A DNA stretch of 64,000 nt from Flaccisagitta enflata (GCA_965153355.1 OZ231127.1:46252001-46316000); one strand, 5' to 3'; positions 40,933 through 52,203 are shown, counted from the stretch's first letter. The notes: generated by a model not told the origin, from the letters alone. Numbers and translations: made by a program.

Positions 40933-42072
40933 TTGGCGACTTCCAAAGGAAATGAATTTACACCATTGAGAGTGGTTTCATCTACTCTAGCAAAAGCATC
41001 TTCAATCAAAATCCCACCAAGTAAGAAATTCTATTTAGCAGTTTCAATAGCAGGGCGTGATAGGGCATTTTTTGTTGACTCAGGCAGCGATATTTCTCTC
41101 TGTCCAAAGAGTTGGGCAGGGGCAGGGGAAGTGGAAGAGTTAAGCCACTCATTTCGCGTCGGAGGCTATGATGAAAAATCTCAACAAAAAATCACGCATA
41201 GAGTGAAACTTAAGATGAATTTTATTGGTGCGGTGAAAAATCTAAATTTCTTTCTTGCAGATGTCAAGACTGCCCTCATAGGCAATGACATATTGATGAA
41301 CCCTAATTGCAATGTATCTCTCAATACCAAAAACTCTATCATTTCAGTCAATCGACTTCGTATACCGTCATCAATGAATTCAGCTTTAGCAATGAAAGAA
41401 CTCGAACGCAGACGCAACAAATCTTCAAATCAACAAGAGAAAATCATTCATCAGAACCCAAAAGCGACATCAAGTTTCAACGTCAAGGTCACACCAAGGT
41501 CACATGAAAGGTTAGTGTTGACTTGTCAATCTACTTTCTCGGTCACAGAATCTAACGTGTTTTTATCTGATTTAGATGAGAATGACAGTATTTATGTGCC
41601 GTCTGTTATTTGTGACGTTCATGCTAAATCTATTGAAACGATAGTTGTGAATAACACTGACTCGGATGTGATCATAAAAAAGGGGCAAGTGTTAGGAAGG
41701 GTGGCTCCTTGTTATGATTATCATGATGTCACTTTTCCACAAGCATCCAAGAGGTTGTCTAGTTGTGCTGTAAAGCTTACCTTGAGTGATGATGACCGCG
41801 TGAATTTATCGTCCATCGTGGATAACGGTAAATTGAGTGATGATGATTTGGTGACAATGCGTGAGAAAGGAGTAAACGTTGATCTTCCCGTTGACGTTCG
41901 AGTTGATGATTCTGAGGTTCCAGATGGTAGAAATGTTGACCTGGAGACAGAGAGAAAAAGGGCTGAAAGTTGTATTTATTGGGAGTCAAAAGATGAGTTC
42001 ATCGAGAAGTTTCAAATGTTTGACATGGAGGAAGGGTTGAAAGTGAGGGTGGGTGACCTTTTATGGAGTTGA
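40933..42072 (+). CDS. Retropepsin-type aspartic protease segment, element B
   Basis: 380 codons in the gag frame. The catalytic motif is FFVDSGSD (D49), followed about 60 residues later by ALIGNDILMNPN, the usual IG.D.L block of Ty3-type proteases. The remainder is the PR-RT linker. I place its expression by readthrough of the gag UGA, because the frame is open from 40879; the ATG at 40933 is simply the first Met. It ends at a second in-frame TGA (42070-42072), after which the frame is again open into RT. Confidence 0.8.
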   Translation: MATSKGNEFTPLRVVSSTLAKASSIKIPPSKKFYLAVSIAGRDRAFFVDSGSDISLCPKSWAGAGEVEELSHSFRVGGYDEKSQQKITHRVKLKMNFIGAVKNLNFFLADVKTALIGNDILMNPNCNVSLNTKNSIISVNRLRIPSSMNSALAMKELERRRNKSSNQQEKIIHQNPKATSSFNVKVTPRSHERLVLTCQSTFSVTESNVFLSDLDENDSIYVPSVICDVHAKSIETIVVNNTDSDVIIKKGQVLGRVAPCYDYHDVTFPQASKRLSSCAVKLTLSDDDRVNLSSIVDNGKLSDDDLVTMREKGVNVDLPVDVRVDDSEVPDGRNVDLETERKRAESCIYWESKDEFIEKFQMFDMEEGLKVRVGDLLWS

Positions 42073-42108
42073 AGACATTGTTTCGCTAACCCTAAGTTTC
42101 TGGCCCAA

Positions 42109-45100
42109 ATGGCTGAAGGGGTGAGAGTTCCCCCATTTAAAATCAAGTATGATGAGTCGATGCCATATCCTAAAAGGACACCCCCCCGTAGGATGGACGA
42201 AAAGAAAAAGAAAGCATTAGATGAGCATATCAAGTTGTTATTGGAGCAGGGAGTGATACGCGAGTGTCACGATTCGGCGGGCAGTATAGTGTCACATGCT
42301 CACGTGATTTTTGAAAGTCGCTATTTGAGTAGTGAGAGGCGCTGTATAATCAAGCAGCGTCTAATCATGGACCTGCGCGGTTGCAATTTGAGAATTTTGC
42401 CAGTTGCCCACCCCCTCCCCCTGACTGATTTGTTTCGTTCCGAGGCTGGTGATAGCAAATTTGTTTGCTACACCAACCTCGATGCCAGTTCGTTTTATCA
42501 TCAGTGGCGTGTTCATCCTGAGTCAGCCCGTAAGTTGTTTGTTTTCCAGGCTAACCATCGCCTTTTCCAGATGAACAGATTGCCAATGGGCATGAAAATT
42601 TCGGGAAGTTTATGTCAAAGTAGCATGGAGCGTCTGTTTTCTAGTCTTGTCCCCAACGTCAAAGTGTATCTCGATGACATTTCAGTCTGTTCTGTCAGTG
42701 TGGAAGAACACTTGTCTGTCGACTTACCCAAAACTTTGGCTATTTGCTCCCATTTTAATATCCTTCTCAAGCCTACAAAGGCCGATCTTTGCCAAGATCA
42801 TTGCAGAATTTTGGGTTTTACAGTTGCCTCGGGGATGCAATCATTGGCACCAGAAAAGGTTGAGAAAATAGCGGGGATTGAATTTCCGCAAAGTAAGGCT
42901 GAAGCCGTGTCTAGAGCAGCATTCTTTTCATATTTCCTCCCTTTGTCTCCCAAGATTAGTGAGTTAATGGTGTCTCTGAGACGATTAGCCGCCCCTAAAA
43001 AGAAATTTAGTCCGACCGACGATGATAAACGTGAGTTTGAAGCACTGAAGGCGCATCTGCTCGATCCGTCCGTCGGCGTCGTCCGAGTCTGCTCGCAAAA
43101 GCTAGAGGACGGCATATTGTGCTTTACAGATTCATCCGGTTCGACCTTATCTATGTTACTTACCCAAAGTATGTACCCTTTGCCAGGGTCTAATTTAGAC
43201 CCGACTAAGAAATATCTGTACATACTTGGTTGTCACAGTAGGGCCCTCACCGCGACAGAGTCTCTGTTCGCGATCTGGGTGAATGAGTTACTCACATTGG
43301 AGGAAATGTGCCGTAAGTTTAGGCATATACTAATGAACCGCTCATGGTACATATGTACAGATTCCATGACTGTCAGGACTTGGGCTTCTCTTGAGAGAGT
43401 GCCCCGCGACTTGGCTCGTCGGATTATGCGTTTACAGGAATTTCAATACCGTATATTGTGGTTGGAATCTCGTTGCAATCCAGCAGATGTACTCTCGAGA
43501 CCTACAGCCCAACCAGCCGTTACATGTTCTTTCCCACGATTTTTAGAGAATCGTATTGTTAACGCTCGCGGTGAGTTTATTGATCACAAATTACTTTTCT
43601 CCGAGCAGAAAATGCGCGAGACGGAGGAATACTTTCGAAAGAACAGAAGACAAGCAATGGCAGAAGCGGTATCACCTGTGGACAACGTCGAGGAGGTCGT
43701 CAACGAGGAAGCGGATGCAGCAGCGCGTGAGAGCATCCTCGAGGCGATTGCGCAGCCAGAGGAGAGAAAAACGATCGATTCGAACGAGTCAATTGGTTCC
43801 TCTGTGCAGGCGGCAGGATGCTCATCAGTCTCATGCGGAGCCGTGGGACTTGACGACGAAGCCATCGACCAAGGCATCGTTGACGAAAGGTTTGATGTCC
43901 CCGTCGACGGAGCAGTCGGAGCCGACGAGCCACTCCTCCATTTTGACGATTTCAGGTTAGTGAGGGTTCGAGAGCTGCAAAGCAATGATGATGACATAGC
44001 ATTAATCAAAGGATACATTTCAGGTCAGTTACCTAAGCTGGATAAGACTGAAGTGTTGTTGAGTTCTAAAGCCGTGAAGCATTATTTCAGAAATGAATCA
44101 TCATTCAGACTGACTGACCAAGGTATATTAACTCGTCTGTGGTTAATGAAAGATGGTTCAGTAAATGATCTCATAGTTGTGGGTAAATCTAAGTATGAAG
44201 AAATGGTTAGAGATGCTCATTTTAACCCTCAATCTGATACGCGACATTTTGGTAAAAGAAAAACTTTTGCTAATGTAAACAAAGTTTACTTTGGATTTTC
44301 AGGCAGGGAGGTCACAGCTGGCGTGGTCGCGACCTGTGCATCCTGTCGACTCAACAACCACACCAGGTCAAGTGCGGAGGTGGCAGGAAATCAGATTTCC
44401 CTCGCCCCAAACCAAGTTGGTAGCTTCGACATATGTGGACCTCTCGCCGGGGCATTCAGATCAGCATCAGGTAATCCCAGATACATCTTTATGTATTTGG
44501 ACATGCAAAGTAGGTTCACCTATGCAAAAGCAATGTCCTCAACTGCTGACAGGGAAGTGACAGAGGCGTTGGTTACATTACGCCATCGCCTCTGTGGTTT
44601 CCCCAAAATGTTTATTTGCGACAATGCGTTGTTGACTAGTAACTCTGAGTCCCTCAAAATGCTGAAATCAGCTGGTTGTGAGGTAAGACATGGTCTTGAG
44701 TACACCAGCAGGTGTCAAAGTCGGGTTGAACGGATGGTCGGGACAATTATGAGGTTAGTATGCAAGATCAGCACTGCAGAACCATCACTGCCATTCCACA
44801 GGTTAGTTGATGAAGCATGTCTGGTGGTAAACTCCTCAGTGAGCGATGGATTACCAGAAGGCAAATGCCCAAAAGACATCCATTTTACTAATCCCCCATC
44901 TAATTTCAACCACATCTCACCAGAGAAGAAGTTCGACGCGAAATCATCCAAGATGGCGAGCGAGTTGACACTTCAGGAAGACGTGAAAAGATTTTTGCGC
45001 GACAGGAAGTTGACATCGCCAAGGGACTATGCGAGCAGGCTTCGTCCAGGTCAGCTGGTTTTGCAGAAAAAGATGATATTTGGTCACTACACTAGGAAAA

Positions 45101-45459
45101 TCTCTCATAAAGTGTTGATGCATTGTTATAGAGTAGATCAAAGGGTAGGTACTAACGCATTTAGAGTCACAGAATTAAGAGATGGTTCAACCAGAGTTTT
45201 ACCTGGTGACTTGCTCGTGAAAGTAACTGCGTTAGACGAGAGAGGCTTGATTAAGCTATGTGAAGATATGGAGAGTTTAGCATTGAGAGAGGCGACGTCA
45301 AGGATGGCGTCGAGAGACGCTGAGTCATTCGAATCAGCGGAAGCAGGGGTGGTTGATGGAGGCGCCGTCCCGCCACAGCAGAGTAGACGATTGAGAAGTG
45401 GAAGGGTGGTAACGACTTCAGTTGTTTGTTCGTTAGCAAATCTGTTTGGAGATGAATGA
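42109..45459 (+). CDS. RT-RNase H-integrase polyprotein segment, element B (Ty3/gypsy-like)
   Basis: 1116 residues. RT: LLEQGVIRE, motif A NLDASSFYHQW (D125), LPMGMK (158), catalytic YLDD (187-190). RNase H: TDSSGS (D341), CTDSMT (D418), NPADVLSR (D460). Integrase: zinc finger H704, H713, C743, C746, then FDICGP (D774), CDNALL (D838) and SRVERMVG (E874) with exactly 35 residues between the last two acids. All catalytic residues are present. Order RT-RH-IN and YLDD place it with Ty3/gypsy. The frame continues upstream through 12 codons to the TGA at 42070, so the ATG at 42109 is not necessarily a real start. A Ser/Arg-rich tail follows the integrase. Confidence 0.9.
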   Translation: MAEGVRVPPFKIKYDESMPYPKRTPPRRMDEKKKKALDEHIKLLLEQGVIRECHDSAGSIVSHAHVIFESRYLSSERRCIIKQRLIMDLRGCNLRILPVAHPLPLTDLFRSEAGDSKFVCYTNLDASSFYHQWRVHPESARKLFVFQANHRLFQMNRLPMGMKISGSLCQSSMERLFSSLVPNVKVYLDDISVCSVSVEEHLSVDLPKTLAICSHFNILLKPTKADLCQDHCRILGFTVASGMQSLAPEKVEKIAGIEFPQSKAEAVSRAAFFSYFLPLSPKISELMVSLRRLAAPKKKFSPTDDDKREFEALKAHLLDPSVGVVRVCSQKLEDGILCFTDSSGSTLSMLLTQSMYPLPGSNLDPTKKYLYILGCHSRALTATESLFAIWVNELLTLEEMCRKFRHILMNRSWYICTDSMTVRTWASLERVPRDLARRIMRLQEFQYRILWLESRCNPADVLSRPTAQPAVTCSFPRFLENRIVNARGEFIDHKLLFSEQKMRETEEYFRKNRRQAMAEAVSPVDNVEEVVNEEADAAARESILEAIAQPEERKTIDSNESIGSSVQAAGCSSVSCGAVGLDDEAIDQGIVDERFDVPVDGAVGADEPLLHFDDFRLVRVRELQSNDDDIALIKGYISGQLPKLDKTEVLLSSKAVKHYFRNESSFRLTDQGILTRLWLMKDGSVNDLIVVGKSKYEEMVRDAHFNPQSDTRHFGKRKTFANVNKVYFGFSGREVTAGVVATCASCRLNNHTRSSAEVAGNQISLAPNQVGSFDICGPLAGAFRSASGNPRYIFMYLDMQSRFTYAKAMSSTADREVTEALVTLRHRLCGFPKMFICDNALLTSNSESLKMLKSAGCEVRHGLEYTSRCQSRVERMVGTIMRLVCKISTAEPSLPFHRLVDEACLVVNSSVSDGLPEGKCPKDIHFTNPPSNFNHISPEKKFDAKSSKMASELTLQEDVKRFLRDRKLTSPRDYASRLRPGQLVLQKKMIFGHYTRKISHKVLMHCYRVDQRVGTNAFRVTELRDGSTRVLPGDLLVKVTALDERGLIKLCEDMESLALREATSRMASRDAESFESAEAGVVDGGAVPPQQSRRLRSGRVVTTSVVCSLANLFGDE

Positions 45460-45567
45460 TTGAGTGAGTGAGATTCATCACTAAAAATTTCCAATGATTG
45501 TTCATCTTTTCTCCCCACCCTCAGTCTACCCTAATATTGAGTTTGTATGATCACTTATTTACTAATT

Positions 45568-45569
<2 letters not shown>

Positions 45570-45647
<78 letters not shown>
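45570..45647. repeat. (CT)n microsatellite
   Basis: About 78 bp of CT dinucleotides shortly after the pol stop codon. Confidence 0.95.
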
Positions 45648-45651
<4 letters not shown>

Positions 45652-46055
45652 CAACCATCTCCATACACCTCTTGTTTTCTCTTTTTCTCTTTTTCTGTCT
45701 CTATCAAAAACCCCACCTCACCCTCCCACTCTTTCTAATTAATCCCCACTTGATCTGGATCTTTTTCAAACCCCCCCCCCTACACTACCACTTCAGTATT
45801 TATTGGATGGGAGTTTCAAGAAAAGCCAGATCCAATGAAAGTCATGACGATTTGAGATGCAATCGTCAAACACGGGCAGTGCAGCTAATGGATTATAAGT
45901 GAGTACCAATTGCATTTGTTATAAAGATGGTTAACAGTTATTTTGATTTACCTGAGATATTCGGCACGAGTAAATGAAGTGACTTGTTCTTCACTGAGAG
46001 AATTCCTTTGATTTTCAAGCCTCCGCGTAAGTTGGCTTTAGTGTCACTTTGATAG

Positions 46056-46061
46056 TTTATT
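46056..46061 (-). terminator. Polyadenylation signal for the antisense genes
   Basis: TTTATT on the plus strand reads AATAAA on the minus strand, 96 bp beyond the stop of the 46157-46576 ORF. Confidence 0.4.
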
Positions 46062-46156
46062 ACAGGGCTCGGCTTTTGTTTTTAAAAATTTTAATAAAAA
46101 CCGGCCTATACGTGCCGAAGGGAGATATAAAAATAAAAACAGGGATAAAACCCATC

Positions 46157-46576
46157 TTAGACCCACCTTACCCCAGTCCTTACCGGATATCCAATATCCA
46201 TGGGTGGATTTGGCATCAAATCCACAAGGACCGATTCAGAGAGGACCGGAACCCCTGGGGCGGGCCCCTGCCCAACTGGGGGCTGCCAGACCAGCAGGTC
46301 AAATGATATATCATTCTGGCCACCGGGCTGTACACTGGACGCGCTGAAAGACCGACTGAGGAAGTCAAGAGACATCCTCAGCATATCCCTCAGCGCGTCC
46401 AGGTATTTATACCCGATGGCCAGAAGGAGAACCAAAATCACTGCGGACGGCAGCCCCGCAGCCAGACCGAGGTCCAGCGCCCTGTACGGAGTCCCGTCGG
46501 CGCCATCCCCTCGACCACAGGCTTTGACGCCGTCTAATACATCCCCTACAGTGAGGTTCAAAGGGTGAGAACTCAT
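46157..46576 (-). CDS. Antisense single-pass membrane protein ORF downstream of pol, element B
   Basis: 139 residues from an ATG in context AATTATGAG to TAA at 46157. One NLT glycosylation site (residues 7-9) is followed by a clear transmembrane stretch at ~37-56 (LAAGLPSAVILVLLLAIGYK). The C-terminal part is Pro/Val-rich. Two GTAAGG donor-like sites lie close to the stop (reading PVRTGVRW), so the C-terminus could be changed by splicing. AATAAA follows at 46061-46056. Base composition is more GC-rich than its flanks, as expected of coding DNA. No family is recognised. Confidence 0.5.
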   Translation of the reverse strand: MSSHPLNLTVGDVLDGVKACGRGDGADGTPYRALDLGLAAGLPSAVILVLLLAIGYKYLDALRDMLRMSLDFLSRSFSASSVQPGGQNDISFDLLVWQPPVGQGPAPGVPVLSESVLVDLMPNPPMDIGYPVRTGVRWV

Positions 46577-47176
46577 AATTTTTCCTAATTGGTACCTAAT
46601 TAGAGAATGTATTAGAAACTCAGAGAATCAACGGGTAGGTAGGGTATGTAACAAAGAAGGAATGGTCGACCTGAAATATAATCCCAAAAATTAGCAACAC
46701 AAAGCCAAATTGAGGCACTACAGCCCGAATAGAAATAAGAAATTGATGAAGCTGAAGGCACGGGAAAGCACTGTGTAGAAAGGCAAGCAATTTAGATGAT
46801 ATGAATTTCTATCACAAACTTCAAGTATTTACACTCAATGACTGATGACATAGTTATAAATAATTCACTGAGAGTCCATAGTGTATCATTGGTAAGACCG
46901 AGTTATTGGCAGGGGCATCACTGAGTTCTCCACAGCCTGTAAGAAAATTGGGCATGGGGTGGAAGAGGTAGCCTAAGCAAGTGTCATCGTAAGAGTGATA
47001 GAATATTCATATTCGAGAATCTATGTACACAGTCCCGAGTGACTTTTTTCCATCAATGAGCATTTCTGTTTTACCCCACATTTCAATTGACAAACAGACG
47101 GCTAGCAATGGCGTCGCTATCATGAATTTCACCTTAAGAAGACAGAAGAAATGGCGCCGCATCGCAGAGAATTCCA

Positions 47177-48111
47177 TCAAATTCGCAGCGCGTCCAAAGA
47201 AAATTCATACACAGTATCCCGGCGATTGAAAGGCCGTGACGGCGGGTTGGCATCACGGGCAGACTCTACATCGGCTGGTCCATCTGTCGGTTTCTTGGTG
47301 ACGATTACGAGGATGAACACAAAGACGACCACCAATTCCAAGGCGTCGAGAGCGACGTCGATCCAATTCGCTTCTTCCGCCATGTCGACATCGTCGGCGA
47401 TCTTATTGCTGACTTCGTCGACGAAAAGTTCCGAATCAGCGGGGACGCACGATGTGATGGTGATGCGTTTGCTAAATGGGACGCGGTACAAATATACCGC
47501 GCAGAAATCGTCGTCATTGCTGTGGAGATAAGAATGACGGAATAAAGTGAATAAAAATGATCGTCAGTAGTGTTCAAATCTAATCATGGACATGAAACGG
47601 ATTGGATAAAAATGACATTTCCGAGAAGACACCGGGGCGGAAAGACTTTAGCGCGAAATGGGCAGTGATCATCAATCGAACGGAGACAGGGACTTTATTG
47701 ATGCGTCAAATACTAATTTTAAGACTGATGTGATTTATTGCATAATAATTAGTATTCAAAGTCAATTGGTTTGAGTTACCTGAATCCCAAACGTTCGTGG
47801 AGCCGTTCCAATTGTTGAGAGTTGAAGTCTTTGACATCCGCACTGTGTTCTTTGATGAAACGTTTGACCTTAGCGGTGAGTGGACGGTCGTTGAGTTGCG
47901 CGCGAGAGATAATGTCCGTTGGGCTATCCGGGATGGATTTTAATTGACGCATAATTAGTGATGGTCGAGTCGAGGTTGAATTTTCATTGGTAGTAGCGTT
48001 TTTGCGATCGCGTGAGATATTTCTTATGTATGAGAATTCCATGAGTATTATAGCTGTGACGAATACGCACATGCAGGTGACGACTGTAATTTTTTTCATG
48101 TTAATCGCCAT
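47177..48111 (-). CDS. Spliced antisense membrane glycoprotein-like gene, element B
   Basis: Exon 1 is 48111-47780 (ATG at 48111-48109; ends CAG before GTAACT). Exon 2 is 47519-47177 (after TTCTTATCTCCACAG; ends TGA). The exons join in phase, the split codon being AG|C, to give 224 residues. Residues ~8-29 are a hydrophobic signal or anchor segment (ITVVTCMCVFVTAIILMEF). Three N-glycosylation sequons follow (NIS, NAT, NST), then a charged ectodomain with two Cys, and a second membrane segment near ~160-173 (LVVVFVFILVIV) followed by KK and a ~45-residue tail. This is the layout of a small envelope- or fusion-like protein, but I recognise no family and no fusion peptide. It lies between pol and a candidate 3' LTR, opposite in orientation. 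Alternative: a host gene next to the element. Confidence 0.6.
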
Positions 48112-48779
48112 TTTGTTACTGAAGTCTCGCTGGAAGAAAAAATTTTTTTCTAGAGTTGAGAATAAGAAGTACTCGTTGGTGTATGAATAATGAAGTTTCA
48201 AAAGGTTAATGAATTTATATGCTCGAGGGTCACGGGTTGGAAGTGAATTTTATTCTGAATTTAAGACAGCAGTGAGTTTTTGAATGATTTTCTTTTTGTT
48301 CACGCTCGTGTGCGAGTTTTAAATTTCACAAATTTTTCTGTTCGTAATTTCATCGTAGACGTGAATCTGACGTGGAGAATGTTTTTAGAAAGTAATTTCT
48401 CAAATTTTTGCAAGTCACGTTTTGTTGCGTCGAAGAAATTAATTCCTTTGTAATTGCGATCGAGGGAAGGATTTTTTTCTCTCCCTCGCCTTCGAGTTGA
48501 AAAGAGCCTTTTGTTTTTGCGCGGCGACGCAAAGAATTTGTCGCTCGAGGCGTCTTTTGTCCGCAGCGACGAGAGTTGTAATTATTGACATAAGATTTTC
48601 GGAATAAGTGAGTTAGCGATGTAAGAAGTGAATTTTGAGAATTTCTGTATTGAATATTCATTCCATTCGTTCATTGCGCATATTTTCCGTGTTGAGTGAT
48701 TGTCAATGATTTTACCACTGATTAACTGATGCTTAATAGATTGTGGTATGTTCTTTTTTGACAGCGGAAACTAGCTAGT

Positions 48780-48790
48780 AAGGAGGGGGA
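48780..48790 (+). promoter_or_regulatory. Polypurine tract before candidate 3' LTR
   Basis: AAGGAGGGGGA immediately followed by TGTC, the usual PPT-LTR junction. Confidence 0.5.
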
Positions 48791-49090
48791 TGTCGAGGAA
48801 TATGAGAGCAGAATGGTCATTATTCCTTTATTGATCAGAACTCAAGGATCATTAGGAATAATAACCTTTTCCTCCTCCTCCCATTTTCCCTTCTTAAGGG
48901 CTACTTTCCTAAGACAAATCAGAACGGTAGAAGGACTGAAAAGGATTTTGGTCTCTTACGTCTCACCTACCCCCCCCCCCATTAATTCTTAGCTTGGCAA
49001 GACAGAATATGATTCTTAATTCTAGCCAGAGAGACAGAATTAAACCGGTCACTTACTCAAGGCTGGGAATGGAAACATTCCTCGTCTTGA

Positions 49091-49092
<2 letters not shown>
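48791..49092 (+). mobile_element. Candidate 3' LTR (302 bp)
   Basis: Begins TGTCGAG after the polypurine tract and ends CGTCTTGACA. Those last ten bases are identical to the end of the candidate 5' LTR. Its interior differs from 33792-34097, so either the two ends belong to different related elements or one has been rearranged. A (CA)n array follows directly. Confidence 0.45.
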
Positions 49093-49332
<240 letters not shown>

Positions 49333-49678
49333 TCTTTTTCAAAAGTTTTAATTGGAACATAGTCAAAACTGACGTCAAACATCAAAAACAGTGTAAAATT
49401 GTTATTTTGCTTAAGTATGCCTTGTTTTGAAAGATACATGGTCATTCATCTCAAATGAGTTAAAGTATTAAGCTTTCATGCCAAAACGTATTATTTGACA
49501 GGCCTGGAACTTTAAAGTACATTGTTGGACGTTTTTTGTGTTAAAATTTTATTGGTCTGGGTTAGATTGTTTAGCCATGGCATCAATTTGAAGTAAGACA
49601 GGTATCCACAAAAAAGGTATTTATTAAAAAGAATTATCCATTAGACAGGAGTTTTTTTTCAAACAGTTCAAGCTGAAG

Positions 49679-51130
49679 ATGCCAGATTTGTCTCAAATGA
49701 ACAAAACCGCGGAACATTTTCATTATGCTCCCATCTCGTTCTTGAAGAGACTGACGCGCCTTTTCAACGATATGCTAAAACATGCACATGTGCCAAAGCA
49801 GTTTCATCTTGGTACCATGATTCCAATTCTGAAGGATCATATGGGCAACCACGCAGACGTTTCCAACTATCGGGGCATCACAATTTCGTCCATCGCCTCA
49901 AAAGTGTTGGAGCACGTGCTCAAAGCAGTCTTCTTTGATTACCTGAAAACGTCGGATCATCAGTTTGGTTTCAAACGGAACAGCTTGACAACTCACGCGT
50001 TCTACTGCCTTAAACAAACCGTCAACCATTACATGAACAATGGGAGTAGGGTCTTTTGCTGCTTCCTCGACGCCAGCAAGGCTTTCGACCGAGTAGTTCA
50101 TGAAGGACTATTTTTAGTCGCATGCATGCGACTCTACAACCCGGTTTGTCCGTCGGTCGGTCGGTCGGTTGGTTGGTCAGTTGGTCCATCACACTTTACT
50201 TTTTTTTATGATTTTATTTTTTTGATGTCACCGCTCCTGCCCAAATAGTTTGGTGACCTCAAATATGGCCCCTGCTCACCCGCATGTGACTTCGGTAGCC
50301 GTGTATCCGGCCTTGTTAAAACTCATTCGCCGCAAAGTGCTCTTCATCTTTCTCGACTTAATCATTTCATGGTATAGTGAGCTCCATTGTCAAGTTAGAT
50401 GGGGTGACTGCTACAGCGAGTGGTTTGTGGTTACAGCCGGGGTCAGACAAGGTGGTGTGCTATCTATGTCGACGACCTCATCACAAAATAACGCTCACTC
50501 AACATCGGTTGTTACTACATGGCCCTTTTTGTCGCGGCACTGTTTTACGCAGATGACATGGCCATCCTGGCGCCATCGATCAAAGGACTGATGACTCAGT
50601 TAACTGCATGTGACGAGTACTGCACAGAGTGGGATGTCTGTCTCAACGCAAAAAAAAAAAGCAAAATAGTGCCTTTTGGCAGAAAGCTGGAAAACATGCA
50701 AAATGTGTCCTTAAATGGCAAAGTCATTGAAGTGGTGACGGAATGGGTTTATCTCGGAGTCACTCTGAAGAGCGATAAAATTTTCAACTGCCCAGTGACA
50801 GACCGGATAAAGAAATTCTATCGTTGCGCGAACGCCATCTTTAGAATTGATGGTCGCTCGAATGACACAGTGATGCTAAATCTCATTGAGACTCATTGTG
50901 TCCCATTGCTGACTTAGGGTGTCGAAATCATAGAAGTGAAAAATCGCGATGAGAAAAGACAGCTCAGAGTGGCCTATAATTGTGTCTTCTGGAAAATCTT
51001 TGGTCAGAGTCAGTTACTGCATTGCAAGGCTTTCTGGGCAGACCAACATGGGAAGAATTGGTGGAGAAAAGAAAATCAAGTTTCTTTTCAAGAATTGCCA
51101 ATCATCTCATGGCAAAGGCATTGTCACTAA
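49679..51130 (+). pseudogene. Non-LTR (LINE) reverse transcriptase pseudogene
   Basis: RT blocks are present in order: NYRGITISS, QFGFKRN, motif A CFLDASKAFDRV (near 50075), then after an insertion AGVRQGGVLS (near 50440), and in another frame FYADDMAIL (near 50545) and LNAKKKSK. It is broken by a ~200-bp repeat insertion (50117-50315), a frameshift near 50470 and a TAG near 50916. Order and motifs match the longer copy at 53063-54391. No endonuclease domain is visible, so it is 5'-truncated. Confidence 0.8.
50117..50315 (+). repeat. Hairpin-capped repeat, copy 7, inserted in the LINE RT
   Basis: Hairpin GTCGCATGCATGCGAC, GGTCGGTCGGTTGG run, CACCGCTCCTGCCC block and GGCCTTG end. It is flanked by TTA at 50114-50116 and 50316-50318. 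Removing the insert and one TTA leaves the RT frame continuous, so TTA is a genuine 3-bp target duplication and the element is mobile. Confidence 0.9.
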
Positions 51131-51246
51131 GGTGACTAACTCGCCAAAACGTCGATGTTGTTTCTTTCTCTCTCTTTTTTCCTTCTCAATATTTGTTGGT
51201 TTCGCTTTAAACGTCAATTGAACGTTTGGTTTTGGTCTTTTATTTA

Positions 51247-51518
51247 GGGCGTGTTTCTAGTGAAGATGAAAAACGCGTTTGTTCCCGTGAAACGCGATAA
51301 CAGTGTAAACACATATTCAAGAATTTCAACTGTCCCACGAGGGAGTGAGCGAAGTGAGTGAGCAAGCCCGTGAATGGAGCGAGCGAGCAAAGCGAGTGTA
51401 GTGAAGCGGAGCGCTGCGGAGCCAGTGAGCGGAGTGAGCGGTGCGAGCGAACAAACGTAGCGAGCGACCGAGTGGCCCTTTCAAAACGTGATCGTCTTTG
51501 ACTAGAAACGCCCCCTTA
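51247..51518 (-). mobile_element. Harbinger-like MITE, full copy
   Basis: Terminal inverted repeats resembling GGGCGTTTCTAGT at both ends are flanked by TTA. The interior is built of GAGCGAG/GTGAGCG-type repeats. A 3-bp TTA duplication is typical of PIF/Harbinger. No transposase is present. Confidence 0.65.
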
Positions 51519-51947
51519 TTCATGAATTATGATGCCTCCGTTTATAGTAGTCCTAGCCATCAATTCAATTGTACTGCTACACTTAATGTGTGAATATAAG
51601 CAAATCCAAAAAATTCATTATCTTCCAACTTCATCTACAGTTCCTGGCAAATTTAACACTCAAGCTTAATCGGTCAAGAAATGATTGCATTCTAAGCAAG
51701 AATGGTTGTTGCAAATTCATACTAAATTAAGCTCAAGCTGTTAATTACTATTCTACTTCAAATTGATGTTGTGGACAAACCACTTGACCTAGACCAATGA
51801 AATTTTGACACAAAAAACGTTAAACAATGTACAGTATTCATTTTTATTATAAACCTTTAAACCTGATTGTTATTTACATTTATTTTGATTGTGACTGTTC
51901 ACAAAATGGTGAGTAGATAGGAAAGAGGATAAGAGGATAAGGGGATC

Positions 51948-52075
<128 letters not shown>

Positions 52076-52203
52076 AACAAGAGAGAAATAAATATACAGA
52101 TAGAAACAAAGAGAGAAAAGACTCAATAACAAGTCATCCAAGGATCGCACATGGTCAGCGGTACCCAATGCCCTGCTTAGATAGAAGAAGTGAAATGAGA
52201 GCA

